Position numbers and translations under genes: made by a program. Below are positions 12,519 to 23,532 of a stretch of 64,000 nucleotides of DNA, in pieces. This DNA is from Rotaria socialis (taxonomy: Eukaryota > Rotifera > Eurotatoria > Philodinida > Philodinidae), in the NCBI GenBank assembly GCA_905331475.1, contig CAJNYU010001081.1, forward strand, positions 1 through 64,000. The letters are read 5' to 3'. Below the pieces are notes generated by a model that had not been told where the DNA came from, made no database searches, and worked only from the letters and a program-made list of their open reading frames with translations. Every line of letters begins with the position of its first letter. The stretch's first letter is position 1.

Positions 12519-13481
12519 TCATTTGAGTAGTGTGATTTCATGTGAACCTTTCCATAATTGATCTTTGTCTAGCTTCACAGAATCATGAACGTGACCAACT
12601 TCAATACAGACAAATTTCGAAAAATTATGTTCACCAATATCAACAGATGCTTTGGCTTTTTCTTGCCAAGGATTCCATACGACAATATCCGATGTTGTAC
12701 TCGAACCAATCACTTGAATACAATCATTGATAAGAATAGGGTTTGCATTTTTTCCACCATCGTTATAGACACGATCGGTTTCGCCTGTAAATTCTAGAAT
12801 CTTATTGGTGTCTGTTTTAGTTTTGCTTCCATCGACTTTATCCGCGTAAGTTACATTATTTAAACCACATCTAGATACAAAAAAAAACAAATAAGTTTCA
12901 ATAACAGTAGAGAGAGTGAAACGTGAAGTCATACATATTTGTTGTTTTTATATCATCAACAGTAAAATATGTATGAAATAATGCAGTAAATTCGAATGTA
13001 TGGTTATCTTCATTATGTACAGTTAATTCTTGATAAAATGATTTTTCTTTTAAACGAATAGTAAGTGTTAAATTGAATTTATGTGGCCATATTTTCAATG
13101 TATCTTCATCATGTGAAAGATGTAATTCAACACTGACATCTCCATTGGTATTTGTTTTTCCTAAACGCCATGTTTTAACACGAGCGAAACCATGTTGTGG
13201 TAATGGACCAGGTCCGAATTGAGGCCATACAATAGGTATACCGCCACGAATAGCTTTTCCTGGTGCAAATATAGCTTTATCACTAGAATACACAATCATC
13301 AAGAAATGAACTACGTCGAGAAAAGAAAATCAAACCTTAGAAACAAGATTTGTTTATTGTTCGTAGTCCATGAAAGAACATGTGCACCATATAATAATAT
13401 TTCCACAGAGGAACAACCATTTGAATTTGTCAAGCGAAGTGCTGGAAAGCCAGTTTTATATTCAAATTCAGTAATCGACAT
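12519..13481 (-). CDS. Glucose-6-phosphate 1-epimerase-like mutarotase
   Basis: Three exons on the minus strand, 13336-13481, 12935-13282 and 12519-12870, give 281 residues in continuous frame. The protein belongs to the aldose-1-epimerase superfamily, D-hexose-6-phosphate mutarotase branch (yeast YMR099C type), which interconverts the alpha and beta anomers of glucose-6-phosphate in the cytosol. Visible hallmarks are YGAHVLSW near the start, RGGIPIVWPQFGP with PQHGFAR, the catalytic His in FHTYFTVDDI, then LNNVTYADKVDG, and the catalytic Glu in FVCIEVGHV near the C-terminus. Length is close to the usual 270-300. The start MSITEFEY is the only in-frame ATG that gives the expected N-terminal strand. 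The gene is divergent from CCDC112, with 700 bases between start codons. Confidence 0.9.
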
Positions 13482-14181
13482 GATAAATTAAAAGAATACG
13501 AGCTATATATTTGAAGTAGTGACTTCTAATTGATAAAATAACGACTTGTATTTACTGGATTTTACCTGCAAATGATTGATTGGCAAGGAAGCTCCATCTT
13601 TCTACTCGTATAAGTCGAACGAACCAACGAATCAAGGTGAAACGAAAGTGAAGAAATTTTCGTTTGATAGGATTCTTTGCAGCATCTTATCAATTAAAAT
13701 ATGATGAGACATTCGAAAATAGCATACTCTCTTTAAAATTCTTTCGATTGATGATATAAAATTGCATTTATTTCTACTCTATTAAACATAAATCGATTGA
13801 TTTTTAACACAAGTAATAGCAATACTCAATATAAAAAACAAGGGTTTTGGTAAATGACTTTTCTTTAGAAATTTTCAAACGTTAGCAAATTCGTTGGCAT
13901 AGTGCTTAATTCTAAAATAGAATCCATATCCTCATAAATAAAAATAAAAAACGATTTCAACGATCTGATGTTTGATAAAAAAAATATTGACAATGAAACT
14001 TTTCGAAAAAGTGAAACGATGAGTACGATGCATTTCATCGATTACTGACATCTATTGATTATAACTCGCATGTCAGTTATTGAGTCTGATTTATTATTAC
14101 TCACCTATCGCAGTGGTCGCCATGTCAACACTTTAGGTCTTAATCGACGCGAATAAATATTCTTACAATTATATGTATTAA
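13482..14181. promoter_or_regulatory. Divergent intergenic region, likely shared promoter
   Basis: This 700-base gap lies between the start codons of the mutarotase (-) and CCDC112 (+), so it should hold both promoters. I see no coding frame and no clear TATA box at a fixed distance from either start. Confidence 0.4.
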
Positions 14182-16068
14182 ATGACTACAAATCATCAAA
14201 CAGTAGGTCGTAGTCTTTTGCCAAATAATGAACGTGAACGTGATGCTCTTCTCACTATTCGTCAACAAGAGAAACGGTAAATTTAACTCATGATGTAAGT
14301 ATATGCATGAGAATGACGTGCTTTTGTGTTCTCAATTAGATTACGACAAGTAGGACGTGAAGTTGATGCACCTTTCACTTCCCGTCATGGTGAATATAGT
14401 GATGTGTACAGTGAACTATCTGGTGAAAAAAATTCATATGAACAAGCATTCAATACTGAAAGTAATAATCAACATAATTCATAAAATAAAGATTTGTTTT
14501 GTTTTTAAGAGCGTCGAATTCAACAACATTTGCAACGTATCAGTCAAAATGTTCGTTCATTCTCAAAAGATGTTCGTCATTTAAAACCAGATTTAACAAG
14601 TAAGATTTTCTTATCCCAATTTATATATTTTATTGTAAATTCTATGATCAGTGGTTAATAAAATTCGGAATTCAATCGAAGAAATCGAACAAACAATTTA
14701 TGCGTCAAAAGAAGCATCTCGATTAAAGTAATTCTACCCTTCGACGGATTCGTTGATTTATTTTTCAAATCAAATTATTATTTTTAAGGTACGAAGAACT
14801 TATTGCTGAAGAACGTTTACTATCGAATGAAGTACAATCGTTAAACGACAAAATTGAATTATGGTCTAAACAACGACCTGGTCAACAAAGAAGTGAATCA
14901 GTTCCACCGCAGAGTGCATCTGCACGTAAAATTGATGCATCTAATTCAAATCTTTTGCCTGAAATTATTGAATATGACGTAAGTAATTTTTCACATATTT
15001 GATTGTGACAAATTTTCTTTTAATTCATAGCGGTTTTTACTTGAACAAGGGGGAACAACAGGAAATTGGGATGAATACGATCATGGAACGTTCTTACGGA
15101 TTCGAAATAAATATAAGGTTGTAAACTTATTGATTTATCTCGTTGAAAAATTATTAATACGAATCATATTTTCTTATAGGGTGATGATAAATTTATTGAT
15201 GAATCTATTGGATATTTGCCCACTAAAACTCGAGATGTAATTCTCGAACATGAAAATTGGTATCGACAATTTTTAAGTATTAGTAATAAACGGCGTTTAG
15301 CATTGAAAAAATGGCGTGATGAAAGAAATGTAAGTTCTGTTTTGTTGCGTACTAAAAATTAAATCCTCAATTGGACTTTTAGCATGCAAAAGAAACAATT
15401 CTGCAAGAGGCTGAACAAGCACATAATACTATTAAAGAAATCGATGATGCCATTCAGCGAACACAGGCTAAAGAACAAGAAAGATTACGAACTGAAAAAG
15501 CAGCATTATTAGCTGCTTGGAAACAAGAACGAGACTTGAAAAAACAGCAAATAGACGAAGAAAAAGAACGAATCGAGATGAAAAAACAACAAGAAGAAGC
15601 GAAAAAAATTGCTGAAAAAGAAGATCAAAGAAAGTTAGTTGAACAGATTCGTCGTGAACGTGAAGAAACTGAACGAAGGGAAGAAGAACAAGAAGCAAAA
15701 CAGCGGCGTCTTGAACAGGAAATTCGAAAACGAACAGCAACTGTAGCTATTCGTAAATTTCGTGAAAGAGTAAAAAATCTAACATACAATCTATCCTTAT
15801 TTATTTATTTCCTTCATAGGATATGAGCAATTTAGAAGACAAAATTGAACGTGACAGATTACAAAAACAGGAAGAAGAAGCTCGACAACGTCGTCTTGAA
15901 GCATCAAAATATCAAGTATCGTTGGACTATGATCCTCATCATTTATATGAACCAACACAAGCATGGACATCACGTAGTAAAACTCCTCGAGAAGCATCTA
16001 AAGATACATCGGCTCCACCAAGTATCTTTTATGTACCACATCGAGCAACACCTAGTTGGCGTCAATAA
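14182..16068 (+). CDS. CCDC112: CCDC112-like coiled-coil protein
   Basis: Nine exons (14182-14276, 14340-14461, 14510-14599, 14652-14727, 14789-14978, 15031-15117, 15180-15329, 15383-15769, 15820-16068) join in frame to 481 residues. The central block FLLEQGGTTGNWDEYDHGTFLRIRNKYKG (about residues 192-220), followed by WYRQF and the KKWRDER segment, is the signature of CCDC112/CCDC148. CCDC112 is a centrosome/centriolar-satellite protein linked to cilium formation. From about residue 260 there is a long charged Glu/Arg/Lys coiled coil. The end is Ser/Pro-rich (YVPHRATPSWRQ). Introns are 48-63 bases. It is the first of four same-strand genes with short gaps. A poly(A)-signal-like AATAAA lies about 120 bases after the stop. 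Confidence 0.85.
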
Positions 16069-16535
16069 CGAACTTTTGCTTCTCTTTTTTTCTCTCGTCT
16101 GTAATAGTCAGATTGTAGATTGATTTCGATCAATCTACGCCAACAAAATTGATTAATCTGTACATTTTTTAATGTTAAAATAATACTAATAAATAGCTTT
16201 TCTTTATAATATCGGTCGTATTGGATGAGTTAGAGTATCGGAGAAATTTTGCGGATTAGCATTGCATATCGCCATGATGGATGTTGATTACCTCTATACG
16301 TCGCCACATGTTTGAACTCGGTTTCAATTGGTTAAACTACAAACAGGAAAACAAGGGGACTGGCATGTGTGTACACACGCTCGTAAATCTCTTGATGATT
16401 ATTGTTTATTTATGGAGTGTTTTCTTGTTTGAGTAATCGACTAGAGAAAAATTGCTTGTTAAAAACGAAAAATATTAACAAGCGAATTGCGTTCTTTTTT
16501 TCGGAATATTTTTAGATCTTTGATATTGCCAACCA

Positions 16536-17312
16536 ATGGCTAGCAATTTTCAGTCGCGTACAGGTACGTTTGTGCACGCATATATATATATCATCGGTCA
16601 TCGCTTGTCGTATGTTTGAATTAGTGAAAAACGAACAAAATGAGTTTTGATATTCATATTTTCGTCAATGAGATAGCCTGATGCATACATAGCAACCATA
16701 GATTTATCTCTTTCTATTTAATTTAGTCGTTCCACGCAGTTTCAAACTATTGGAGGAACTTGAAGCGGCTCAAAAAGGTCATCATGAAGGGTAAACTAGC
16801 AGTCTGTTTCATTATTCTAAAACAATACGTTTGTACTATTATTATCTTAAGATCGGTATCATGGGGTCTCGAAGCAAACGATGATATGTCACTATCTCGG
16901 TGGGTGTGTATGATTATTGGACCATCACGAGTAAGTCATGAGTCATCGATTCTTGAAATAAACAGAACTTTTTGTTTTAGACGCCTTATGAAGGTCGCAT
17001 TTATACATTAAAAATTCATTGTAGTGATCGTTATCCCGAAGAACCGCCATGCGTTCGTTTTCAAACGCGTATCAATCTAACGGGTGTAGCAGCTAATGGC
17101 TCTGTAAGAATTATTCTATCAAAAAAGGACACTTCCAAAAGTATGACCCTCTTTTTGTTTAGATCGATTCAAAATATATTCCAGCTCTTCGTAATTGGAA
17201 TCGAGATTTAAGTATTCATCAAGTGTTAACCGAAATTCGATCTAGCATGTCATTGAAAGAGAATGCAAAATTATCTCAACCATCGGAAGGAGCAGTTTAT
17301 CCATCTCAGTGA
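16536..17312 (+). CDS. UBE2V: Ubiquitin-conjugating enzyme E2 variant (UEV, Mms2/UBE2V type)
   Basis: Five exons (16536-16563, 16727-16790, 16852-16930, 16981-17103, 17163-17312) give 147 residues, the standard UEV length. Features are [12 protein letters not shown] at the N-terminus, [43 protein letters not shown] and a C-terminal [19 protein letters not shown]. The E2 catalytic Cys position is absent: the segment after the F-x-T-R-I motif goes to [12 protein letters not shown] with no active-site Cys. This defines UEVs, which pair with Ubc13 to make Lys63-linked ubiquitin chains in DNA-damage tolerance and signalling. The first exon is only 28 nt. A pyrimidine-rich acceptor-like site (ATTTTTAG) lies about 20 bases before the ATG. 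AATAAA follows the stop by about 10 bases. Confidence 0.93.
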
Positions 17313-17585
17313 TTCTTAGCAAATAAATGTCTTTAATATAGACGCTCATAATTTTCTTACTGTACGATTTCGATGTATGGGGGCTCTCACAGAAAAAGAA
17401 AAGGACTATAACATCAGCTTTGAACAGAAATCTTCATTTGGTTCAAACGTATCCTTTTCTTTGTGATGCCTCTTTTTTTTCTTCTAAATGTGTATTTTTT
17501 CTTGTCCGCATAACATCTAAAATCCTTTGTGTATTATTCTTTTTTTATCCCAAAAAGCTAAACTTCAAGTCATATGTTCTAGAAA

Positions 17586-19035
17586 ATGAAACTAACATTA
17601 ACTCCATCAAAAAAAACAAATTCATCAACAGCTGCTGATATTGATTCATCGTCAACATCAGATAGTGATGTTCGAATTCATGAAGGTTCATCTTATCAAG
17701 CTAATATTCCAGCGTTAGATCCAACACCCTCACCAACTGATCATGAAGCTATTCCATTTTGGCAACCCAACGATTCTATTAGTGATAATGATCTCATCGA
17801 ATATATTGACTTTGCACGTCGTAAACATCGTATGAGCGAAGAACAAGCATTAGCTGTATTACAGATTTGTAAATATAGAATTTCTACAAGTAAATTACTC
17901 ATGCAACAATATACACCAGAAATCGATGAATGGACAGTCGAAGAAAAGTGTTTATTTGAACAAGCCTATAAATTCTATGGAAAAATATTTTCACGTATAC
18001 GACAAATGTTACCTGATAAAAGTGTTGGTGATCTTGTACGATATTACTACTCATGGAAAAAAACACGGTTACATAAAAGTTTAATGGATAAACATGAAAA
18101 ACAAAGTCAACTAATGCCCTACGATGACGATGAAGAAGATAGTGATGATGAAGAAAGAAATACAACATCGATCCCACTACCAACAAAGTAAATATTTTAG
18201 AATCGAGGAAAAATTATCTAAAGAAAGAAACGTAATTCATTGTTTTTTTTTTAATAGAGATTTGGATCATCGTGGTAAAATGGTCACTGATCAAACGGGT
18301 CTCGACGAACAAGAATGTTGTAATTGTGAAGTAACAAATGTAAAGGATAGTATTGGACCTATGCATTCCACTCCGAAAGGCATTCTTTGTAATGAATGTT
18401 TTATTTATTGGCAAAATTCCGGTCTAATGCGACCTGAATTATTTCCAAGTAAATCGTCGATTAAAAAAATCAAGCGACCACCTAAAAATATGGCAGTCGA
18501 TTTGAATAGTATACTAGCTGTGAATTCCTATGATAATAATCCAACATCTAATACCGACAATAATGAAATAATCGATCCTATTGACAAACTTGAAGAAGAA
18601 ATACGCCAAGAATTAGCCGTTGTTCAAGCACATAATCAAACTATTGATCAATTAACAAATCAATGTCGTGACGGCATGGAAACAATGCGAATACCATTTC
18701 TAACGTCATCATCGTCACCATTCATGATTAATAACTCGAATTCCATCACAGTAACACCAACATCCAATTGGACAACAGAAGAAATCCTTTTAGCTATACA
18801 AGCATTTGGAAAATATGGAAAAGATTTTGATGCCGTTGCACGTATTATTGGACCAACAAAGGCCATAGCAGATGTTGAATCATTTTTTCTTGAATGTCGT
18901 GAACGTTATCAACTTGATATGGTCATAGAAATGCATTCGAAACCAGTAACAAGTGTGCAAAGAAAGCAACCTTCAACAGCTAATAATGATTTGAATTCCA
19001 ACCGATCGAATACAAATGATATTGTCCTTTGTTAG
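17586..19035 (+). CDS. RCOR: CoREST (RCOR) corepressor with an additional GATA-type zinc finger
   Basis: Two exons, 17586-18187 and 18258-19035, give 459 residues. Residues about 28-95 form an ELM2 domain (VRIHEGSSYQANIPALDP). Residues about 110-165 form SANT1 (WTVEEKCLFEQAYKFYGKIF, YYYSWKK). The segment KRPPKNMAVDLNSILAV and the following coiled linker (EEEIRQELAVVQAHNQTIDQ) match the CoREST LSD1-binding linker, and SANT2 follows at about 372-415 (NWTTEEILLAIQAFGKYGKD). CoREST bridges LSD1 and HDAC1/2 to nucleosomes. Unusually, a Cys-x2-Cys-x20-Cys-x2-Cys GATA-like finger (C221, C224, C245, C248, ending LCNECFIYW) lies between SANT1 and the linker, as in MTA and RERE proteins. The ATG follows an acceptor-like TTCTAG by four bases. 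The stop is 136 bases before the RETREG start. Confidence 0.9.
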
Positions 19036-19171
19036 TTAACTATTTAGATTGTTGTTTCTTGTTGTTAGTGTATATAACGAAAGAAATTTTTTGTTTGTTG
19101 ACTGTAGTTATTTGAAAGATGCAGGAAGAATCTTATTTTCATTTCAGATTTCGTATTTGATAACAAATATC

Positions 19172-20751
19172 ATGGAAGATATTATTATTTCACTTGAACC
19201 AGCATTTCATCGTGTCGAACGATTTATTTTATGGCATAATCGATATGCAAGTTTACTTGCATTTTTTCTTGGCCATTGTATTTTTTATGCTATAGCAAAA
19301 GCTGGTTTACGGCCGTTTTGCGCCGTTATGCTTGTTGTGCTAGTATTTCATGTACTTGATTGTTTAAAAAAGAAACGATCACATGCATTAGTCAATGGCG
19401 AAGAAAATTTATCTGAATTGACCAAGTTCGTTTTACGCTCATATCGTCATGTATGTGCAACGCATGAAAAATTGAATACACTTAAAACTGACAATCGTGT
19501 AAAATATTCAATAACTATTATTGTTATTTGTCTTATACTTGCATATATTGGTGTGAAAATAAATGGTTTCTATGTATCATATATAATTATGTTAATACTT
19601 TTTACATTACCTGCTATTGTTTATCATAAGTTAATACCGAAATTACTTCAACGTTTAGCACCCGTACTTGAACAACTTGATCAATCGATGTAAGTATGTG
19701 GGAGTGTTTGGTAGTTAGTATAATTAAAGCGAGAATGAAGTGTATTACTTGCCGTAAAGATCATATCTTCAGTATGAAAGTTTATTTATTGAAGAAAAGT
19801 GTGAGCTTTCGATATCGTACTGGAATCATGACATTATGACGCATTTTAGTATGATTCATTTTACTAATATGACATCGGTTCGAAAGATAAAGCTCACATA
19901 CTTTTCTTCAATAAATAAACTTTCATACTGAAGGTATGATCTTTACGATAGTAATGCATTCCATTCTCGCTTTAATCGATGCAAGTTAAAATACCTATTA
20001 CTTTTATGTATTTTTATTGTCTTACAAAAATAGGGAATATAAACGACGTTCATTAATTGATCGAAAAGAGTTACTGGTTAAAATCGATACATCTGCAAAT
20101 AATTATGAGGACGAAGATGATGATGATGTTCGACGCTTGAAACAACAACATGATAAATTACGGCAAGAACAATTACAAACAAATCGGCGTTCTCTAATTT
20201 CGACCGATGAAGAAGATCTCGATGAAGATAACGAACTCAAATTAATTGAATCCAACGAAGAAAGTCAGACAATGTTGAATTTTCGACAACGATATGAAAA
20301 TGAAATGGACAATAATGATGAAAGCGAAACCATACTAAATTTTCGGCAACGTCTTCATAACGATACCGATGTAAACGACATAGCTCTTGTACCAAAACAG
20401 GCAAGTATAAGTGATGCAAGTTTCGATATGATTAGTGATTCATCATCATCGACTGCCGACGATGAATCAGCTCGTATAAGCGAATTATATGCTAATGTTG
20501 GCGATCAATTCGATGGTAAACATCGTATTAAAATCAAGGGTGATGAATTCAAAATCAAAGGGCGTCCAGCAAAGCAACGACCGAAATTAATGGATGCTCA
20601 ATTTTTTCAATCAAACATGGATGACAATAACGATAGATATATAAATAAACCATCGGCACCAACATTGATTAATACAGCATCGAATATGCCGACTAATGAA
20701 CCGGATTTAACGAGCTTCGATTTTCTCAATGATTACGAAGAAAAAGCATAA
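19172..20751 (+). CDS. RETREG: RETREG/FAM134-type ER-phagy receptor
   Basis: Two exons, 19172-19689 and 20034-20751, give 411 residues. The N-terminal half is a reticulon-homology domain: two hydrophobic hairpins (ASLLAFFLGHCIFYAIAKAG and PFCAVMLVVLVFHVL; then YSITIIVICLILAYIGV and SYIIMLILFTLPAIV). An amphipathic helix follows (YHKLIPKLLQRLAPVLEQL). The C-terminal half is acidic and disordered, with two copies of an SE/ESQT(M/I)LNFRQR motif at about residues 258 and 280. The end carries a classic LC3-interacting region, TSFDFLNDYEE, near residue 396-405. RETREG proteins bend ER membrane and hand ER fragments to autophagosomes. I chose the ATG at 19172 (MEDIIISLEP) because the longer frame from 19049 runs across a pyrimidine tract and CAG that look like a splice acceptor. 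The only intron holds a fold-back repeat. Confidence 0.88.
19722..19976. mobile_element. Fold-back (MITE-like) element inside the RETREG intron
   Basis: Left arm ATTAAAGCGAGAATG at 19722 runs to about 19812. The same sequence returns reversed at about 19885-19976, ending CATTCTCGCTTTAAT. The arms are about 90 bases each with a few mismatches and small indels, and a ~70-base loop between them. They share GTAAAGATCATA and TCAGTATGAAAGTTTATTTA in opposite orientation. The element fills most of the 344-base intron, which is far longer than its neighbours. No clear target duplication is visible. Transcribed RNA would form a long hairpin. Confidence 0.8.
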
Positions 20752-21489
20752 TTGGTTATACTTGTGAGTGTGTTTTTCTAAATTTTTGAGCAATACTACT
20801 CTTTTCTGCTTGTTTCTCTTTAATCTTTGGTGATTGCACTTTGTTTCCTGTACAAAAAGAGTGTTAATATGCGACATTTTCTGTTTTTTTTCTACTACTT
20901 CATGTTTCTTCGATTATGTATATATAAAAATCAAAATTTTTCAAAAATTATCGATGAAAAAAATTTCTTTTGTACCTTATAACATGTCCTATGTGCCTAT
21001 GTTCTGTTTCTTTTATACCTTATCATCCGTTTAGTGTCTGTGTGCGTTTGTTGTTCGTTTCAGTGAACAGTTTGTATTTTGAAAAATAAATTTAAAAAAA
21101 ACAACGAGAAAAGCTTTCATATGGTGCGAATTAAAGGCAATCCTGTTTTTTTAGCCTTTTTTGTATTTATTTGCTTACTCGAAGGGATAGAATATGATAC
21201 ATATATGTCAACTTACAGTCAAAAATAGCTTTCACTTGGGATTACTGTCTAAAGTAAGGCGTTTTTTTTAAGAATGATATTTGATATCCTTGGTTTGATT
21301 GCTATGAAATGCAATTAGAGAAACAATTGATGAAGGCTGTGGGGTTCTCTGTTTTGTTTACTGAGTTTATATTAATCGTGATTGTCTAATGATCTTAGAA
21401 AATAAATGTTACATATCATATTTATTCGATTCAGTACAGATTCAAGATTGAAAAAAAGAAATTACTAAAAATTGAAACAATTATTCCAT
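20752..21489. other. 3' region of RETREG and intergenic
   Basis: About 740 bases with no coding frame. An AATAAA-type signal occurs at about 21085 and could end the RETREG transcript. The next gene (minus) converges on this gap. Confidence 0.5.
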
Positions 21490-21777
21490 TCAGTAAAACT
21501 TGATGCGGTCAGTTGATGGTTCCATGATTAATTGTTGAATACGATTCTCATTGTTTATCGTATCGATAGTTTGTTTTTGTAGTATATCCAGCGGGAGATC
21601 AGGCTTACGGCATTCCTTAATGATTGCTTCTTCCCAAGAAGAACAAATCAAATCATTATCATGTCGCTCATGTTCAACTGTCTTGTTTCTCATCGTATCG
21701 ACACTAAAGTTACTTCGTAGGATGATGTTGCTACGAGCAATTGTGGATATCAATGGACGAATGAAAGCTTGTTGCAT
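21490..21777 (-). CDS. Small hypothetical protein, possibly mitochondrial
   Basis: A single-exon frame of 95 residues. The N-terminus (MQQAFIRPLISTIARSNIIL) is rich in Arg, Ser and hydrophobic residues and lacks acidic residues, so it could be a mitochondrial presequence. The rest is hydrophilic, with CSSWEEAIIKECRKPDLPLD and a C-terminus ending RIKFY. I do not recognise the family. Support comes from its composition and from lying in an otherwise frame-poor gap. It could be the exon of a longer gene, or chance. Confidence 0.45.
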   Translation of the reverse strand: MQQAFIRPLISTIARSNIILRSNFSVDTMRNKTVEHERHDNDLICSSWEEAIIKECRKPDLPLDILQKQTIDTINNENRIQQLIMEPSTDRIKFY

Positions 21778-22737
21778 TGTATTTTTCTTCTGTATGCTAC
21801 CTGTATTGATTTGAGAGAGTATTTATATGCCTACAGAAAAGTTTATATTTGGTTTGGGCGTCACATCATATACAGCTAAGCCCTATATATTACATGTATG
21901 CTTATTTCTCTATGACATTATTATGGGTGGATTTAATATTTACAAAAAAAAAGCGCATTTAATTGACTCACTCGACGCCAATAAGTTAAAAACAAAAGTT
22001 TTATTAAAACGAAATTAGTTTGTTGTTGTGTCTTTACATCTGCGATAATAACGCCATACGGGATTACCATTGTATTACTCGTCGGAATGGTGCCATACTA
22101 ATGAAGAAATGATTCACGGCAATTGAAAGATAATGTTTAGATCTCATCTTCGTTAACATCTATACAGAAAGATTCAGCTATTTATTGTAACCGATTTTCC
22201 ACATCATGTTGAAAAACGAAAATAATTCTTAATGAGTCAAATGTTTTTTTGTTGTTTATTTTTACAGTCATCCCTGACGACTATTGGTCTTCAGTATCAT
22301 TTTATTGCTCGTGTCAATGTTATTCATTGCAATAGATAAGATATATTTAAATGTTCTGTTTCATATTCTATTTATTGTTTGTCGTATTGTTGACATTACA
22401 AAGGATATTTTGTCTACCACACTATTGCGTACAAAATCTCTTTAATAGAAGATTCATATTATTTCATCGATTATGAATAGGAAAATTTGATCATAGATGT
22501 TTCTCTCATGAAATAATAATACGAATCTTATTTATTAAATTGAGACAATCAGCTATTAACTATCCTCTACCAGGTCATGTGACGAAAACGAACAACAATC
22601 TGAGACCATAAGTAGAATTCAGATGCGTTTGTATTCAATAGTGTCTTTGTTTAGGTACTATCTTTAAATTTCGTCGCTAGCGGACGGAATTTCCAATTTT
22701 CTGAGTCTATTGTCACCCACATTGAACAAACGCAGTG

Positions 22738-23532
22738 ATGCTGCCCTATGGTGTTTATGCAGCAATTTTATTCGGTTCGCTCTTTATTATCATCTTAGGT
22801 GGAGCTATCGTTCTATTGAAGTTACCGCTTCGAAAGCTTGTGACATTACTTCAATCGATATTTCATTTTACAAAAGTACGTAGCGTTGGTAACGATTATA
22901 TTATTATCGATGTATGTGGTGATGAATTCGAAATATCTAAGAAATTATGGAATCGTCTTCCGTTTGTATTTGCGCTGGGCATGTGTTTATTAGTGGCTAT
23001 TCTGGTATTCATCGAAGGATGCATTTTTTCAACACGACATGTTTATTCCACAAAAGTATGTTCCGAACGAGTACCAAATTGCTATTTATTTAAATCACAA
23101 TTAACATCCTTCAAACCTTTGTATGAATTCGTTTGTGAACCGAATCGACCGGTCATTCCATCGAATATGTCTGCAAGTTTTGCTGTCTGTTACGGTTTTG
23201 TTCTTCCCGATCAATCATCCATTGATATTCTAAATCAACTTGGCGTTTGTACAGGTATTCTATCACTGGTTGAATCTATTTATCCGCTTGTTTATAAATT
23301 TGCACGTAAAAAGTATGGACGGATTAGTCTAATAGTTCTATTTTGTGCACTGGTGATTATAGAAACTACGGTTTTAGCTATGCAATTGAATATCACATTT
23401 ATGACAATTATTTTACTATTATTAACACAGGTTTTAATAATCACTATATTTATTTTACATTACCGGAAAGTACATCATCCAGATAATATTAGCCGAGTAG
23501 GATCCTACGTAGAGCTAAAAGATGTTAACTAA
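22738..23532 (+). CDS. Multipass membrane protein, unknown family
   Basis: A single-exon frame of 264 residues starting at the ATG at 22738; the triplet before it is GTG, so the true start is MLPYGVY. Predicted membrane segments by hydrophobicity are about 8-28, 75-97, 165-180 (weaker), 196-215 and 220-242. Between the second and third segments lies a loop with several Cys residues (KVCSERVPNCYLF, EFVCEPNRP, FAVCYGF), which may be disulphide-bonded outside the cell. The C-terminal tail is short (YVELKDVN). I do not recognise the family; it may be lineage-specific. No splice sites are needed to keep it open. Poly(A)-like sites and an (AT) run follow the stop. Confidence 0.65.
   Translation: MLPYGVYAAILFGSLFIIILGGAIVLLKLPLRKLVTLLQSIFHFTKVRSVGNDYIIIDVCGDEFEISKKLWNRLPFVFALGMCLLVAILVFIEGCIFSTRHVYSTKVCSERVPNCYLFKSQLTSFKPLYEFVCEPNRPVIPSNMSASFAVCYGFVLPDQSSIDILNQLGVCTGILSLVESIYPLVYKFARKKYGRISLIVLFCALVIIETTVLAMQLNITFMTIILLLLTQVLIITIFILHYRKVHHPDNISRVGSYVELKDVN

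Noticed and set aside
15468..15997. Minus-strand frames in the CCDC112 exons
   Set aside because: They are antisense shadows of the Glu/Lys-rich coiled coil and read as Leu/Phe/Val runs.
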